This document shows positions 14,529 to 23,382 of a DNA stretch of 27,176 nt, one piece after another. The notes beneath the pieces were generated by a model, which did not search any database, was not told the origin of the DNA, and saw nothing but the letters and a program-made list of their open reading frames with translations. The stretch lies in the IMG/VR virus record IMGVR_UViG_3300017763_000142, positions 1-27,176 of that record; one strand, given 5' to 3'. How positions within the stretch are numbered: position 1 is the first letter of the stretch; every line of letters starts with the position of its first letter. The translations under genes and the position numbers were made by a program. The DNA is from a virus.

Positions 14529-15269
14529 TTATTCTCTTATGAACTGAGCAAGATCAGGGTTTTGTAGTGTCTGCACTATCAAATTTGCACTGGTAATATC
14601 TGCATCTAATTCAACCTGTGTCTTATGATATCCATATCTTTGTAACTGATATTCTGATCGTGCTGCTTTCAATTCATTTATAGGTGTGGTAACAGCGTCT
14701 CGTGTTGCTTGTGCTGCTGTTATTTCATCATTCTTTGCAGTAATACTACTTCCATAGGATGTGCATACTGCTCCTGCACCTGTCAAAGCAAAAAATGTTC
14801 CTATGCTCACAGTCGTTATAGCAGTATGAGTTGCAACTCCAACATTTGATGTTGTCATAGCAAAATTACTTTCGTTGAATGGATCATCACCTGAATAAGA
14901 GGTGCTTGTGTAATCATAATCAAATAGTGTAACTACATCCCTTCTTACATCCACAACTGCTGTATTATCATCAACATAAGTTGAGCATCCTACTTGTTCT
15001 GCACCCGTATAGAGGTTGAATAAGTCTGTTTGTGCATCACTCACTGGTGTATTGAGTGTCAATATACGATCATCTAATCCTTGTGTGATAGGATCAAATC
15101 TGTTTATAACCTCATCTAAGTTCTCTATTTTGGCAAGAATATTATCTTCTGAATCTTTTATTTCAAAACCTTCTTGGGTTTTTGCTACTTCAGTTTTATC
15201 TTTTGCTGCCTTCTTTGCCTTCTCTTGAAAGGTCACAATTAGTTTTTCTGTTTCCGGACCAGATGCCAT
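14529..15269 (-). CDS. Probable structural protein, coiled-coil and Thr/Ala-rich, unknown
   Basis: This 246-aa protein has an N-terminal 70 residues that are charged and helical (VTFQEKAKKAAKDKTEVAKT), and the C-terminal 70 are helical again (AARSEYQLQRYGYHKTQVEL). Between them is a Thr/Ser/Asp-rich region with a hydrophobic patch at about 148-168 (THTAITTVSIGTFFALTGAG). No family recognised. It is transcribed toward the small genes on the other strand with zero spacing and no terminator. Its late-type promoter faces that of the 1776-aa adhesin, which suggests it is a late virion protein. Confidence 0.65.
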   Translation of the reverse strand: MASGPETEKLIVTFQEKAKKAAKDKTEVAKTQEGFEIKDSEDNILAKIENLDEVINRFDPITQGLDDRILTLNTPVSDAQTDLFNLYTGAEQVGCSTYVDDNTAVVDVRRDVVTLFDYDYTSTSYSGDDPFNESNFAMTTSNVGVATHTAITTVSIGTFFALTGAGAVCTSYGSSITAKNDEITAAQATRDAVTTPINELKAARSEYQLQRYGYHKTQVELDADITSANLIVQTLQNPDLAQFIRE

Positions 15270-15271
15270 AG

Positions 15272-15279
15272 TATAAATA
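15272..15279 (+). promoter_or_regulatory. Late promoter (TATAAATA) for the 1776-aa gene
   Basis: An exact match to the T4 late -10 octamer TATAAATA lies 32 bp before the ATG at 15312. Initiation about 6 nt downstream puts the transcript start near 15285. That is after the in-frame TTG at 15282 and leaves AAGGAG (15285-15290) at the very 5' end, so ATG 15312 is the better start. Confidence 0.7.
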
Positions 15280-15300
15280 GGTTGAAGGAGATAGTGTCAG

Positions 15301-15308
15301 TATTTATA
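15301..15308 (-). promoter_or_regulatory. Late promoter (TATAAATA, minus strand) for the 246-aa gene
   Basis: TATTTATA on the plus strand reads TATAAATA on the minus strand, 31 bp upstream of the minus-strand start at 15269. Together with the plus-strand octamer at 15272-15279 it forms an inverted pair whose predicted start sites are within about 10 bp of each other. Confidence 0.65.
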
Positions 15309-15311
15309 GGT

Positions 15312-18300
15312 ATGCCGTTAAGCAGACTCGAAAATTTTCTCAAGAATGTCACTGGAAACGTAATTTACGTCAATCCAGAAGAACTTGATGCAACAGATGA
15401 TATTAGTAATAAAGGTAGCAGTCGTGCAAGACCTTTCAAAACTATTCAACGTGCATTGATAGAGGCAGCGAGATTTTCATATCAAGTAGGGGGGAATAAT
15501 GATAAGTTTGATAAAACAACAATCTTAATATCACCCGGTGTTCATTACATCGATAACAGACCCGGATTGCAAATCAACACTTCAGGAACATTGACTGATG
15601 TCAATGGAACTGCAGCAACAATAGATCAATTATCTATTGGTTCAAATTTTGATGTTCAGGATCCTAATAATGTATTATACAAGTTCAACGGTGCCGATGG
15701 TGGTGTAATTATTCCTCGTGGTACTTCATTAGTTGGACAAGATTTAAGAAAGACAAAGATAAAACCTAAGTTTGTTCCACAACCAGACAACGATAGTATT
15801 TCAAGTACAGCAATATTCAGAGTAACGGGTGCTACTTTCTTCTATGGATTCAGTTTCTTTGATGCTGATCCAAGTGATAGAATCTTTAGAGACTACACAT
15901 CGAATGTATATGCACCAAACTATTCTCATCATAAGGTAACTTGTTTTGAGTACGCTGATGGTACAAACGTCATTTCAGGAAAGGGTAATACCGATCTTGA
16001 CATGTACTATTATAAGTTGACACTTGCTTATGGTACTAACAGTGGTCGTGCAATACCAGTATATCCTACAAACACTGACTTTGAGAAGTCAATAGATGAA
16101 ACTCGTATTGTAGGTGCTATATCACAGGTTGGATCTATTTCAATTAGTGACATATATTCTGGTGCAAATCCTACAGATGCAGTGGCAACACCGATTGTTA
16201 CTGTTATAACAGCAACTAATCACAACTTTGAAGTTGGGACACCAGTTCTGATCCAAGGTATTTCAGATGTGAATTATGATGGAAGTTATATTGTATCTCA
16301 GGTTCTTAGTGATACTTCCTTCACATATTCTGTACCATCAACACCAAGCAGCACTGCAACTCCAAACTTATCTGGATTGAATCCAATAGTGAAGATTGAA
16401 AGTGATACTGTTTCTTCAGCGTCACCTTACATTTTCAACTGTTCGATTAGATCTGTATTTGGTTTATGTGGTCTGAATGCTGATGGTAGCAAATCAACTG
16501 GATTCAAATCCATGGTTGTTGCACAGTTTACTGGTATCGCACTGAATAAGGATGACAATGCATATGTCAAATACAACACTACAACAGGTGTTTGGCAAGA
16601 TCAAGCAGCATTAGGATCAGCAGTAAGTTTACACACAGATAGTTTAGCAAAACACAAACCATCTTACCAAAACTATCATATAAGAGTAAGTAATAACGGT
16701 ATAATACAGGCAGTATCAGTATTCGCTATTGGATATGCACAGCATTTTCATGCAACTACTGGTGGTGATATGTCAATCACCAACTCTAATAGTAACTTTG
16801 GTGCCAAGTCATTAGAAGCAGATAAGTTTAGATTTGAAGCATTCCTGAAAGATGATAAGGGATTTATTAGAGAAATCAATCCTCCACAGCATAACTTTGC
16901 AAAAGAAACCTCAGTTGGATTTTTACCATTAGATGTAGAGGCAACAGTCGGTGTATCAACTGATAGTAAAGTTTACATCAATGATTTCAAGCAGCAAGAT
17001 AATAAACCAAACGTTATATTGAATGGGTTTGCATTAGGTGCAAAGGTAGGAGATAAACTCAATGTTAGTATAGGAAATACAGTTTTTGGAGCAGACATCC
17101 TTATGCCTGTTCCTCAAACTGACCCAGATGAAAGGGTGTCAGGTGAGAAGGAAATATTTGTTGGTAGAGTTTCAGGTATCAATAGTATAACTGGAAATAC
17201 ATTTACATTACAATCTGATCATAAGTTTATCAATGGGGAGACCGTCAGAGTTTACTCTGAGAATGGATCACTACCTGATGGGTTAGATTATAATAGAGTT
17301 TATCATGCTATAACAGCATCACTCAATGCAGATCAGATTCAGTTGGCATCAACACTGAATAATGCAGTTGCTGGTAATGAGATATCAGGTATCAATAATT
17401 CAGGTGGTTCTTTACGTATAGTATCAAAAGTATCTGATAAAGTAGCAGGAGATGTGGGACACCCCGTGCAATATGATACTACAGGTTGGTATGTAAACGT
17501 TGGTGTGGGTAATACTTTATCTAGTGCTATTACAGCAAACCAGAGTGCTATTACACCAAAGACTAGATCTTCATTCGTCAAGAGAACGCTAGACAGAAGA
17601 GAGGGATCAGAGAAAAACTATGGTGTGAAGTATGTCATACCTCAAGATTCTAATCTTGCAACAGCACCGATAGCAGGGTTCAGTATTGCAGAAACATCTA
17701 GTGTTCCTGATGACACAAACTATCAGAATGATAATAATGTATTAACATCTTCAGGTAATCTAAGAACTAAAAATATTATTATCAATGCTGCATGGGGAGG
17801 TAATGTTGGTATTATTACTGCAGAACAACCTCATGGACTGAAAGTAGGTCATACTGTACAGGTTTATAGAGTTAGAAGTTCAAGTAACACATCTGGAACA
17901 GACAATAGTGGTTTCAATGGTATATTTGTTGTATCTGCAGTTCCTAGTGATACTTCATTCAGAGTTGGATTGAACACGGATCCCGGTGGAATTACAACTA
18001 TCAGTGCTGGAACTCCTTACACATTCCATGATAGAAGTATAGTTGGTTCAGGTAGAACATTTAGTCCTTACTTTGTAAAACGTGATTTCAATACAAGTTA
18101 TCAGATACAAGGTACAGAAGAGGTACAGGAATATAAGCAAGGAGTACAGGATGGTGAGTACGATATAACTTTACGTGGTTATATCTCACAACCAGAGGTT
18201 TCTCCATTCTCTACAACCACAAACTACTTTGGACAAGATATCAGTGATATCATACCATCTGAAGATGTAGATAATAGAAACTATGATCCAAAAGCAGCAG

Positions 18301-20642
18301 TTAGTTATGCTGTGAGAGATGAGATTGGTAAGGTAGAGACTAACGATCCTGAAAGAAGTATTACTAAAGAAGGTATTAATTCACTTCTTAGGGAAGTGGG
18401 TATTGTAAAGACTATTGATACTACAGCAACTGGTTCAGGAACACTGACTATAAACACCGTAGTGGATCATGGATTCAATGGTATTGTGGGAATACAAAGT
18501 ATCACAGGTGGTGCTCAATATGGTACTAACAGTGGTAATGCTGAGTTCTACTACAATGTAAGACTTGAGGGTGGAGCAGGTGAAGGAGCAACTGCTGACG
18601 TAACTGTATCTGCTGCAAGCACAATTAGTGGTATAACATTATCCAACCCCGGATCTGGTTATAATGTAAATGATATTCTTACAGTCAGAGGAGTTCCATT
18701 CCACACACCCGGAACAGATTCTACAGTTGGTATTTCAGAGATTAGTAACAATGTCGGTGATGCAGTTGAAATAGTTGGTGTTTCAAGTGAGAGTTATGAT
18801 GGATTATACAGAATCAAGGAAGTCACAGATAAAAACACATTCACAGTAAATGGTAGTGCTGATGGTGCAGGAACAGGAGGACATGTTTACCACGTTGGTA
18901 TCTCCACTGGTATTGTTGATATTACTCATGATGCTATAAGTGGTATTGCTACAGTACAACTAAGTGGCGATGTTGGTCTAAGAAGAGGCGATCAGATTGT
19001 AATTGCTGGTGCCGTTGACTTTGCTACAGTCTATAATGGAACTCACTTTATTACAGATAGAGTAGGTTATGGTACTTCTTTATCAGTCAATATTGGTATA
19101 ACATCAAATGCTCCTGCTTTCACTGGCGTAGCGACAGCCCACGGGACAGGTATTTCAGTAAGAGGACATGGTAGAGGTATACCATTATACGGTGGTCATA
19201 CTACTAAACTGAATAATGATATCACTTCCACATCCACCGGTGTAACTCTTGCTAAGAAGGGTTCGCTAAGAAGAGGAGACTTCTTGATTATAGAGGATGA
19301 AATCGTTATGGTTTCAAACTCTGCAGTTACAACTGTAATCAGGGGTGTGCTTGGTACGAATGCAGTAGCACACACTAAGGAAGTATCCGTTAGAAAGATC
19401 AAACCAATTCCTACAGAGAACAGAAGATATTCTGTATTGAGAGCATCAGGACATACATTTGAATATGTTGGATTTGGACCCGGAAACTACTCTACTTCAA
19501 TGCCACAGGTACAGGATAGAGTAAGATCCGAAGAAGAAGAACTTATTGCTCAGTCATTACAAACCAGAGGTGGATTCGTAGTTTATACTGGTATGAATGA
19601 TGCCGGTGACTTCTATATTGGTAATATCAAGATTGAAGCAGGATCGAATTCACTCAAGTTCCTCAATGGTGGAAGAGTAGGTTCTGCAGTGGGAGAAACT
19701 GTTTTACCTGCTGATGCTACATTCGATTCACTAATTGTAGATTCTTCATTCCAGTCTAACGGAGATACAGAAGTTATTGATTTACTTCTAAAAGGTAATC
19801 GCTCCGGAGATATTGGACAGAGTGTTTATGTTGGTATACATGCAGGTAATATAACACCTACAGGTAATGTTGATAACATACTGTTCAGAACTAGCACTGA
19901 TGCTGGTGGATATGTTGGTTGGATCAAGACAGGCACTAACTGGAAACGATTTGGACCTATTTCAAAATCAGGAGAAACTCAGTCTTATGCCTTTGATACT
20001 CTTGAAGTTGCCGGTGTTTCTACATTCTCAAGTGCTATCAATGTAACTGGAACAACCACAATTACAGGAGATCTAACTGCAAGTGCAACAGTCACAGCAG
20101 AACAGATCACATCTACAGATGACATCAACGCTGCTGACGACATCACAGCAGGTGGAACAGTTACTGCTACTGACTTTGTTGGAAATGGTACTATACCTAT
20201 AGGTGGTATTATAATGTGGTCTGGAACTGATGCTGGAGTTCCGTCAAACTGGGCTCTCTGTGATGGTTCAAGTGGTACACCGAACTTGATTGATAGATTT
20301 ATTGTTGGTCGTGGTTCTGCATATGCAGCAGATGCCATAGGTGGTAGTGCAAATGCTACATTGGTTTCTCACAGTCACACAACAAACTCCACATCTAAAA
20401 CCCTAACGGGTGCTATTGTGAAGATATCGGAAGGTTTTAATGTTCAAGGAAGTGCAACTGGTGTATTCACAAAAACAAATGATGGAAACAACTCAGTAAC
20501 AGGTAGTTCCTCAAACAGTCCTGTATCTGGTGTTACTATGGATGCAACTCACACACATGGTACTGATACACAAGGTTCTTCAGCGACTAACGCTAACTTA
20601 CCTCCATATTATGCAATCGCTTACATCATGAGAATTAGTTGA
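15312..20642 (+). CDS. Giant tail adhesin: lyase-like N-terminus and tail-collar C-terminus
   Basis: This protein has 1776 aa from ATG 15312 (MPLSRLENFLKNVTGNVIYV), a start typical of cyanophage structural proteins; an upstream TTG at 15282 would precede the predicted transcript start. Residues about 12-90 carry ARPFKTIQRALIEAARFSYQ, as in pectate-lyase-like beta-helices. Further segments hold repeated modules of the form VGxxVxIxGI..YDGxYxV..V.SDTSF (near 310-345, 840-890, 1150), and SNPGSGYN near 1113. A terminal phage tail-collar domain begins near 1629 (IPIGGIIMWSG, LCDGSSGTPNLIDRFIVGRG) and ends LPPYYAIAYIMRIS. Two HxH motifs (SHSHTT, THTHGT) lie in it. It likely binds or digests host-surface glycans. 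Confidence 0.8.
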   Translation: MPLSRLENFLKNVTGNVIYVNPEELDATDDISNKGSSRARPFKTIQRALIEAARFSYQVGGNNDKFDKTTILISPGVHYIDNRPGLQINTSGTLTDVNGTAATIDQLSIGSNFDVQDPNNVLYKFNGADGGVIIPRGTSLVGQDLRKTKIKPKFVPQPDNDSISSTAIFRVTGATFFYGFSFFDADPSDRIFRDYTSNVYAPNYSHHKVTCFEYADGTNVISGKGNTDLDMYYYKLTLAYGTNSGRAIPVYPTNTDFEKSIDETRIVGAISQVGSISISDIYSGANPTDAVATPIVTVITATNHNFEVGTPVLIQGISDVNYDGSYIVSQVLSDTSFTYSVPSTPSSTATPNLSGLNPIVKIESDTVSSASPYIFNCSIRSVFGLCGLNADGSKSTGFKSMVVAQFTGIALNKDDNAYVKYNTTTGVWQDQAALGSAVSLHTDSLAKHKPSYQNYHIRVSNNGIIQAVSVFAIGYAQHFHATTGGDMSITNSNSNFGAKSLEADKFRFEAFLKDDKGFIREINPPQHNFAKETSVGFLPLDVEATVGVSTDSKVYINDFKQQDNKPNVILNGFALGAKVGDKLNVSIGNTVFGADILMPVPQTDPDERVSGEKEIFVGRVSGINSITGNTFTLQSDHKFINGETVRVYSENGSLPDGLDYNRVYHAITASLNADQIQLASTLNNAVAGNEISGINNSGGSLRIVSKVSDKVAGDVGHPVQYDTTGWYVNVGVGNTLSSAITANQSAITPKTRSSFVKRTLDRREGSEKNYGVKYVIPQDSNLATAPIAGFSIAETSSVPDDTNYQNDNNVLTSSGNLRTKNIIINAAWGGNVGIITAEQPHGLKVGHTVQVYRVRSSSNTSGTDNSGFNGIFVVSAVPSDTSFRVGLNTDPGGITTISAGTPYTFHDRSIVGSGRTFSPYFVKRDFNTSYQIQGTEEVQEYKQGVQDGEYDITLRGYISQPEVSPFSTTTNYFGQDISDIIPSEDVDNRNYDPKAAVSYAVRDEIGKVETNDPERSITKEGINSLLREVGIVKTIDTTATGSGTLTINTVVDHGFNGIVGIQSITGGAQYGTNSGNAEFYYNVRLEGGAGEGATADVTVSAASTISGITLSNPGSGYNVNDILTVRGVPFHTPGTDSTVGISEISNNVGDAVEIVGVSSESYDGLYRIKEVTDKNTFTVNGSADGAGTGGHVYHVGISTGIVDITHDAISGIATVQLSGDVGLRRGDQIVIAGAVDFATVYNGTHFITDRVGYGTSLSVNIGITSNAPAFTGVATAHGTGISVRGHGRGIPLYGGHTTKLNNDITSTSTGVTLAKKGSLRRGDFLIIEDEIVMVSNSAVTTVIRGVLGTNAVAHTKEVSVRKIKPIPTENRRYSVLRASGHTFEYVGFGPGNYSTSMPQVQDRVRSEEEELIAQSLQTRGGFVVYTGMNDAGDFYIGNIKIEAGSNSLKFLNGGRVGSAVGETVLPADATFDSLIVDSSFQSNGDTEVIDLLLKGNRSGDIGQSVYVGIHAGNITPTGNVDNILFRTSTDAGGYVGWIKTGTNWKRFGPISKSGETQSYAFDTLEVAGVSTFSSAINVTGTTTITGDLTASATVTAEQITSTDDINAADDITAGGTVTATDFVGNGTIPIGGIIMWSGTDAGVPSNWALCDGSSGTPNLIDRFIVGRGSAYAADAIGGSANATLVSHSHTTNSTSKTLTGAIVKISEGFNVQGSATGVFTKTNDGNNSVTGSSSNSPVSGVTMDATHTHGTDTQGSSATNANLPPYYAIAYIMRIS
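18640..18663 (+). repeat. 24-nt exact repeat shared by two adhesin genes (copy 1)
   Basis: This 24-nt stretch coding LSNPGSGYN-type sequence in the 1776-aa gene is identical to 22399-22422 in the 788-aa gene, while flanking bases differ. It marks a shared protein module. Confidence 0.8.
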
Positions 20643-20648
20643 TAAATA
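20641..20648 (+). promoter_or_regulatory. Late promoter-like octamer (GATAAATA)
   Basis: GATAAATA fits the cyanophage late consensus NATAAATA. It overlaps the last bases and stop codon of the 1776-aa gene and lies 24 bp before ATG 20673. A GGAGA ribosome-binding sequence lies at 20656-20660, about 12 nt from the start. Confidence 0.5.
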
Positions 20649-20672
20649 AACATACGGAGAGCACAGTAGTAA

Positions 20673-23039
20673 ATGGCATCAGTAAATAAAAAATTTGGTA
20701 TCGAGAAGGGTCTGGAGGTAGGAACAGACGCTTTAGTTGTTGATGCCGATAATAATCGAACGGGTGTTGGTAAAACTAATGCTCAATATGGTCTTGATGT
20801 AGCAACAACCGCCAACTTTGATGGTATAGTTGCTGCCGGTCAGGTCGGTGTAGGTAGTACACAACCGGCATATGACGTAGATATCAGAACAGACATGCGT
20901 CTGACTGGTAGGTTGCTTGATGGTAATTCAGGTGGTGGTAATAACGGTCAAGGTCTAATTTCAGTAGGTTCAGGTATATCATGGTCTGATCTATCAGAAA
21001 TTCAAACGAATGCTGCTGATAAGGTAGACTCAGTACAGTATAAGAAATCTGACGGTAAGTTTGGAGGTGCAGGTAATTTCGTATTTGACCCAACAAACTC
21101 TCGCGTAGGTATCGGAACTACCCAACCTGAATACTTACTTCAAGTTCAAAGACAAGGACAGAATGGTTATGTTCAGATAGGTGGAACATTCTTAGATTCT
21201 AACGGACAAACCGCAGGAATCGGATCAGTTCTTGGTGCATCTGGAGGAGATTTAGCATGGGTTGGTGCCGGTGCTAGTACACTCAACGTAATATATGTTG
21301 CAGAAGATGGGGACGATTCAATAAATGATGGAAGAAGACCAAGCACAGCACTAAGAACAGTCAAGGCAGCAGCAGCGTTAGCAGTAAATGGAGACGTTAT
21401 AAGAGTATCAGGTGGTATATATCCAGAGCAAAACCCAATTTCATTACCACAGAACGTAACCATTGATGGTGATGATCTTAGAAATACAAAGATTATCCCT
21501 GCAAATACAGGTGAAGATCTATTCTTAATTGATAATGGATGTTTGATTCAGAACTGTTCATTCGTTGGAGCAGCAAACACAGGTGCTATGGTATGTTTCC
21601 ATCCACCTAGAGAAGTTCTCAATCAGTTCAGCTCAGCGACTGCAGGAGCAGTGCACGTTTCAAATTGGAATGGTGCAACTCTTAATGTAACTGGATTTGA
21701 TTATAGTAGTAAGAGTGGTGTTGCTACTGTCACAGTGGGAGCGAATCATGGATTGACTGCTGGTGCAACACAGGTAGGATTCAAGACTGAATCTATTGCA
21801 CTAAAATGTTCTACTGATAACTTCAATAGAGCAAAGAGTTACCCTCGTGTTGGTAAAGATCCTTATATTGGAACTCTTATTAGTATAGCATCAACAACTG
21901 ATACAACCTTCACATCAAATATTGGAGTAGCAGGAATAGGATCCGAGTATGTTGGATTTATTACTCAGTCTCCATATATTAGAAACTGTACTAACTTTGT
22001 ACCTAATTCATTGGGTATGAAAGTGGATGGAGACCGTGCTAGAGGTCTCAAGTCAATGGTCGTTGACTCATACACTCAGTATAATGAGAACGGTATAGGT
22101 GTTAGTATAACAAACAATGGTTATGCTCAGTTAGTTTCTATTTTCACAATATGCCCTGATGTAGGAATCTATGCAGGTTCAGGTGGGCAGTGTGATATTA
22201 CTAACTCCAACAGTTCTTTTGGTAATAGAGGTTTAGTAGCACAGGGTATTGGAACTGTAAGAGCAACTGGAACACTTGCTGCAGCAGCAGTTGAAGAAGG
22301 AAATACATTTGTGATATCTGGTCTAGGAACATTCCGACCATATTCAGGACAGTCATTGTATGTTGGAGAGTTATTCCAAGATATAAGCACTATTACAGTA
22401 TCCAACCCCGGATCTGGTTATACAAGTGCCAATCCTCCTACTGTATCAATATCCAATCCTTCAGGACCCGGAGGAATTGCTGCCGATGGCGTTGCGGTGG
22501 TTTCAGGATTTGGATCTATAACAGCAGTAAACCTATTTGCTAACGGAAGACAGTATAGAGCAAGTGATACTGTAACTGTCACGATAGCACCTCCAACTTC
22601 AGGTATTACAGCACTAGCAAGTGCTGCATTAGCACCCACTTATTTCACTATAAATAGTGCTACACCACCTTCTGCAGGTATATCAACCGTAACAGTTGAT
22701 CAAAACATTCCAGCAGCAATCGGTATTGGTTCTACAGTTCCAATTGCTAGACAATCACTTATACTAGCATCATCACACTCATTTGAGTATATTGGAACAG
22801 GAGTTACAATTGCACAGGCAAGACCGTCACAGGGCGGAGTAACAATTCCTGAGAACCAAGTGATATCAATTGAGGGTGGTAAGGTAGTACATACATCTAC
22901 CGATGAACGAGGAAACTTCTTAATAGGTGACGACTTCGCAATCAATCAGCAGACTGGTACTATTGCCGGTGATGCATTCAACAAGAGTATACAGGCAACA
23001 ATGACACCACTTATCATCGCACTCGGAGGTCCAACATAA
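20673..23039 (+). CDS. Fibre/adhesin with lyase-like beta-helix, paralogue of the 1776-aa protein
   Basis: This 788-aa protein opens with three short repeats of the VGIGTTxPxxxLxV type seen in fibre stalks (residues about 30-43, 58-72, 145-158). From about 207 a lyase-like beta-helix begins: VIYVAEDGDDSINDGRRPST, then ALRTVKAAAALAVNGDVIRV and DGDDLRNTKIIP. A segment GLKSMVVDSYTQYNENGIGV followed by CDITNSNSSFGNRGL closely parallels the 1776-aa protein, as does the end module SHSFEYIGTGVTIAQARPSQ. SNPGSGYTSANPPTVSI lies between them. There is no collar or S74 domain, so it may rely on partners for trimerisation. It has its own late-type promoter and ribosome-binding site. Confidence 0.75.
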   Translation: MASVNKKFGIEKGLEVGTDALVVDADNNRTGVGKTNAQYGLDVATTANFDGIVAAGQVGVGSTQPAYDVDIRTDMRLTGRLLDGNSGGGNNGQGLISVGSGISWSDLSEIQTNAADKVDSVQYKKSDGKFGGAGNFVFDPTNSRVGIGTTQPEYLLQVQRQGQNGYVQIGGTFLDSNGQTAGIGSVLGASGGDLAWVGAGASTLNVIYVAEDGDDSINDGRRPSTALRTVKAAAALAVNGDVIRVSGGIYPEQNPISLPQNVTIDGDDLRNTKIIPANTGEDLFLIDNGCLIQNCSFVGAANTGAMVCFHPPREVLNQFSSATAGAVHVSNWNGATLNVTGFDYSSKSGVATVTVGANHGLTAGATQVGFKTESIALKCSTDNFNRAKSYPRVGKDPYIGTLISIASTTDTTFTSNIGVAGIGSEYVGFITQSPYIRNCTNFVPNSLGMKVDGDRARGLKSMVVDSYTQYNENGIGVSITNNGYAQLVSIFTICPDVGIYAGSGGQCDITNSNSSFGNRGLVAQGIGTVRATGTLAAAAVEEGNTFVISGLGTFRPYSGQSLYVGELFQDISTITVSNPGSGYTSANPPTVSISNPSGPGGIAADGVAVVSGFGSITAVNLFANGRQYRASDTVTVTIAPPTSGITALASAALAPTYFTINSATPPSAGISTVTVDQNIPAAIGIGSTVPIARQSLILASSHSFEYIGTGVTIAQARPSQGGVTIPENQVISIEGGKVVHTSTDERGNFLIGDDFAINQQTGTIAGDAFNKSIQATMTPLIIALGGPT
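22399..22422 (+). repeat. 24-nt exact repeat shared by two adhesin genes (copy 2)
   Basis: The second copy of the 24-nt identity lies in the 788-aa gene, coding VSNPGSGYT. The two copies are about 3.76 kb apart in direct orientation. Confidence 0.8.
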
Positions 23040-23040
23040 A

Positions 23041-23382
23041 ATGGCAGCGATTCCATTAAATAGATTTCGTACGATTACACATACCCTTACAACATCGTCC
23101 GTTGGAATATACACATGCCCACCGGGGGTAGCATCACTGATTGTATTTGGTAATGTTGCAAACGTAGGGTCTGGTACATCAGTTGTATCATTTACTGCAC
23201 TTCATAGCAGAAGTTCTGTAGATACACCAATCATAGAGAAGGGTAGAATCCCTAACCAAGATTCAATGAGTTTCATTGAAGGTAGATTAGTTCTTGAAAC
23301 AGGAGATATTCTCAAAGTCAAGAGTGAAGACAAAGATGGCACTTCAAAAATCATCATAAGCATATTAGAGAACGCTAAGTAA
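23041..23382 (+). CDS. Small beta-sandwich-like virion protein
   Basis: This 113-aa protein starts 1 nt after the upstream stop and is followed directly by the next ATG. It reads MAAIPLNRFRTITHTLTTSS, then VGIYTCPPGVASLIVFGNVA and ends SKIIISILENAK. The arrangement of NRFRTI, YTxPxGVASLIVxGxVAN, then IPNQDSMSFIEGRLVLETGD, is one I recall from small structural proteins next to fibre genes in marine myophages. Alternating strands suggest a small beta-sandwich, perhaps a fibre adaptor or decoration. No enzymatic motif is visible. Confidence 0.65.
   Translation: MAAIPLNRFRTITHTLTTSSVGIYTCPPGVASLIVFGNVANVGSGTSVVSFTALHSRSSVDTPIIEKGRIPNQDSMSFIEGRLVLETGDILKVKSEDKDGTSKIIISILENAK

Noticed and set aside
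14520-14535. Terminator between the convergent genes ending at 14528 and 14529
   Set aside because: No inverted repeat is visible; only A/T runs in the coding ends.
15282-15311. TTG (15282) or GTG (15294) start for the giant adhesin
   Set aside because: TTG precedes the predicted late transcript start; GTG would have a 3-nt Shine-Dalgarno spacing; ATG 15312 gives the familiar MPLSRLENFLKN start.
22649-22656. Exact TATAAATA inside the 788-aa gene
   Set aside because: It lies about 390 bp before the next start, within coding sequence. From base composition I estimate roughly half a dozen chance matches over both strands of the window, so only octamers 20-35 bp before a start were accepted.
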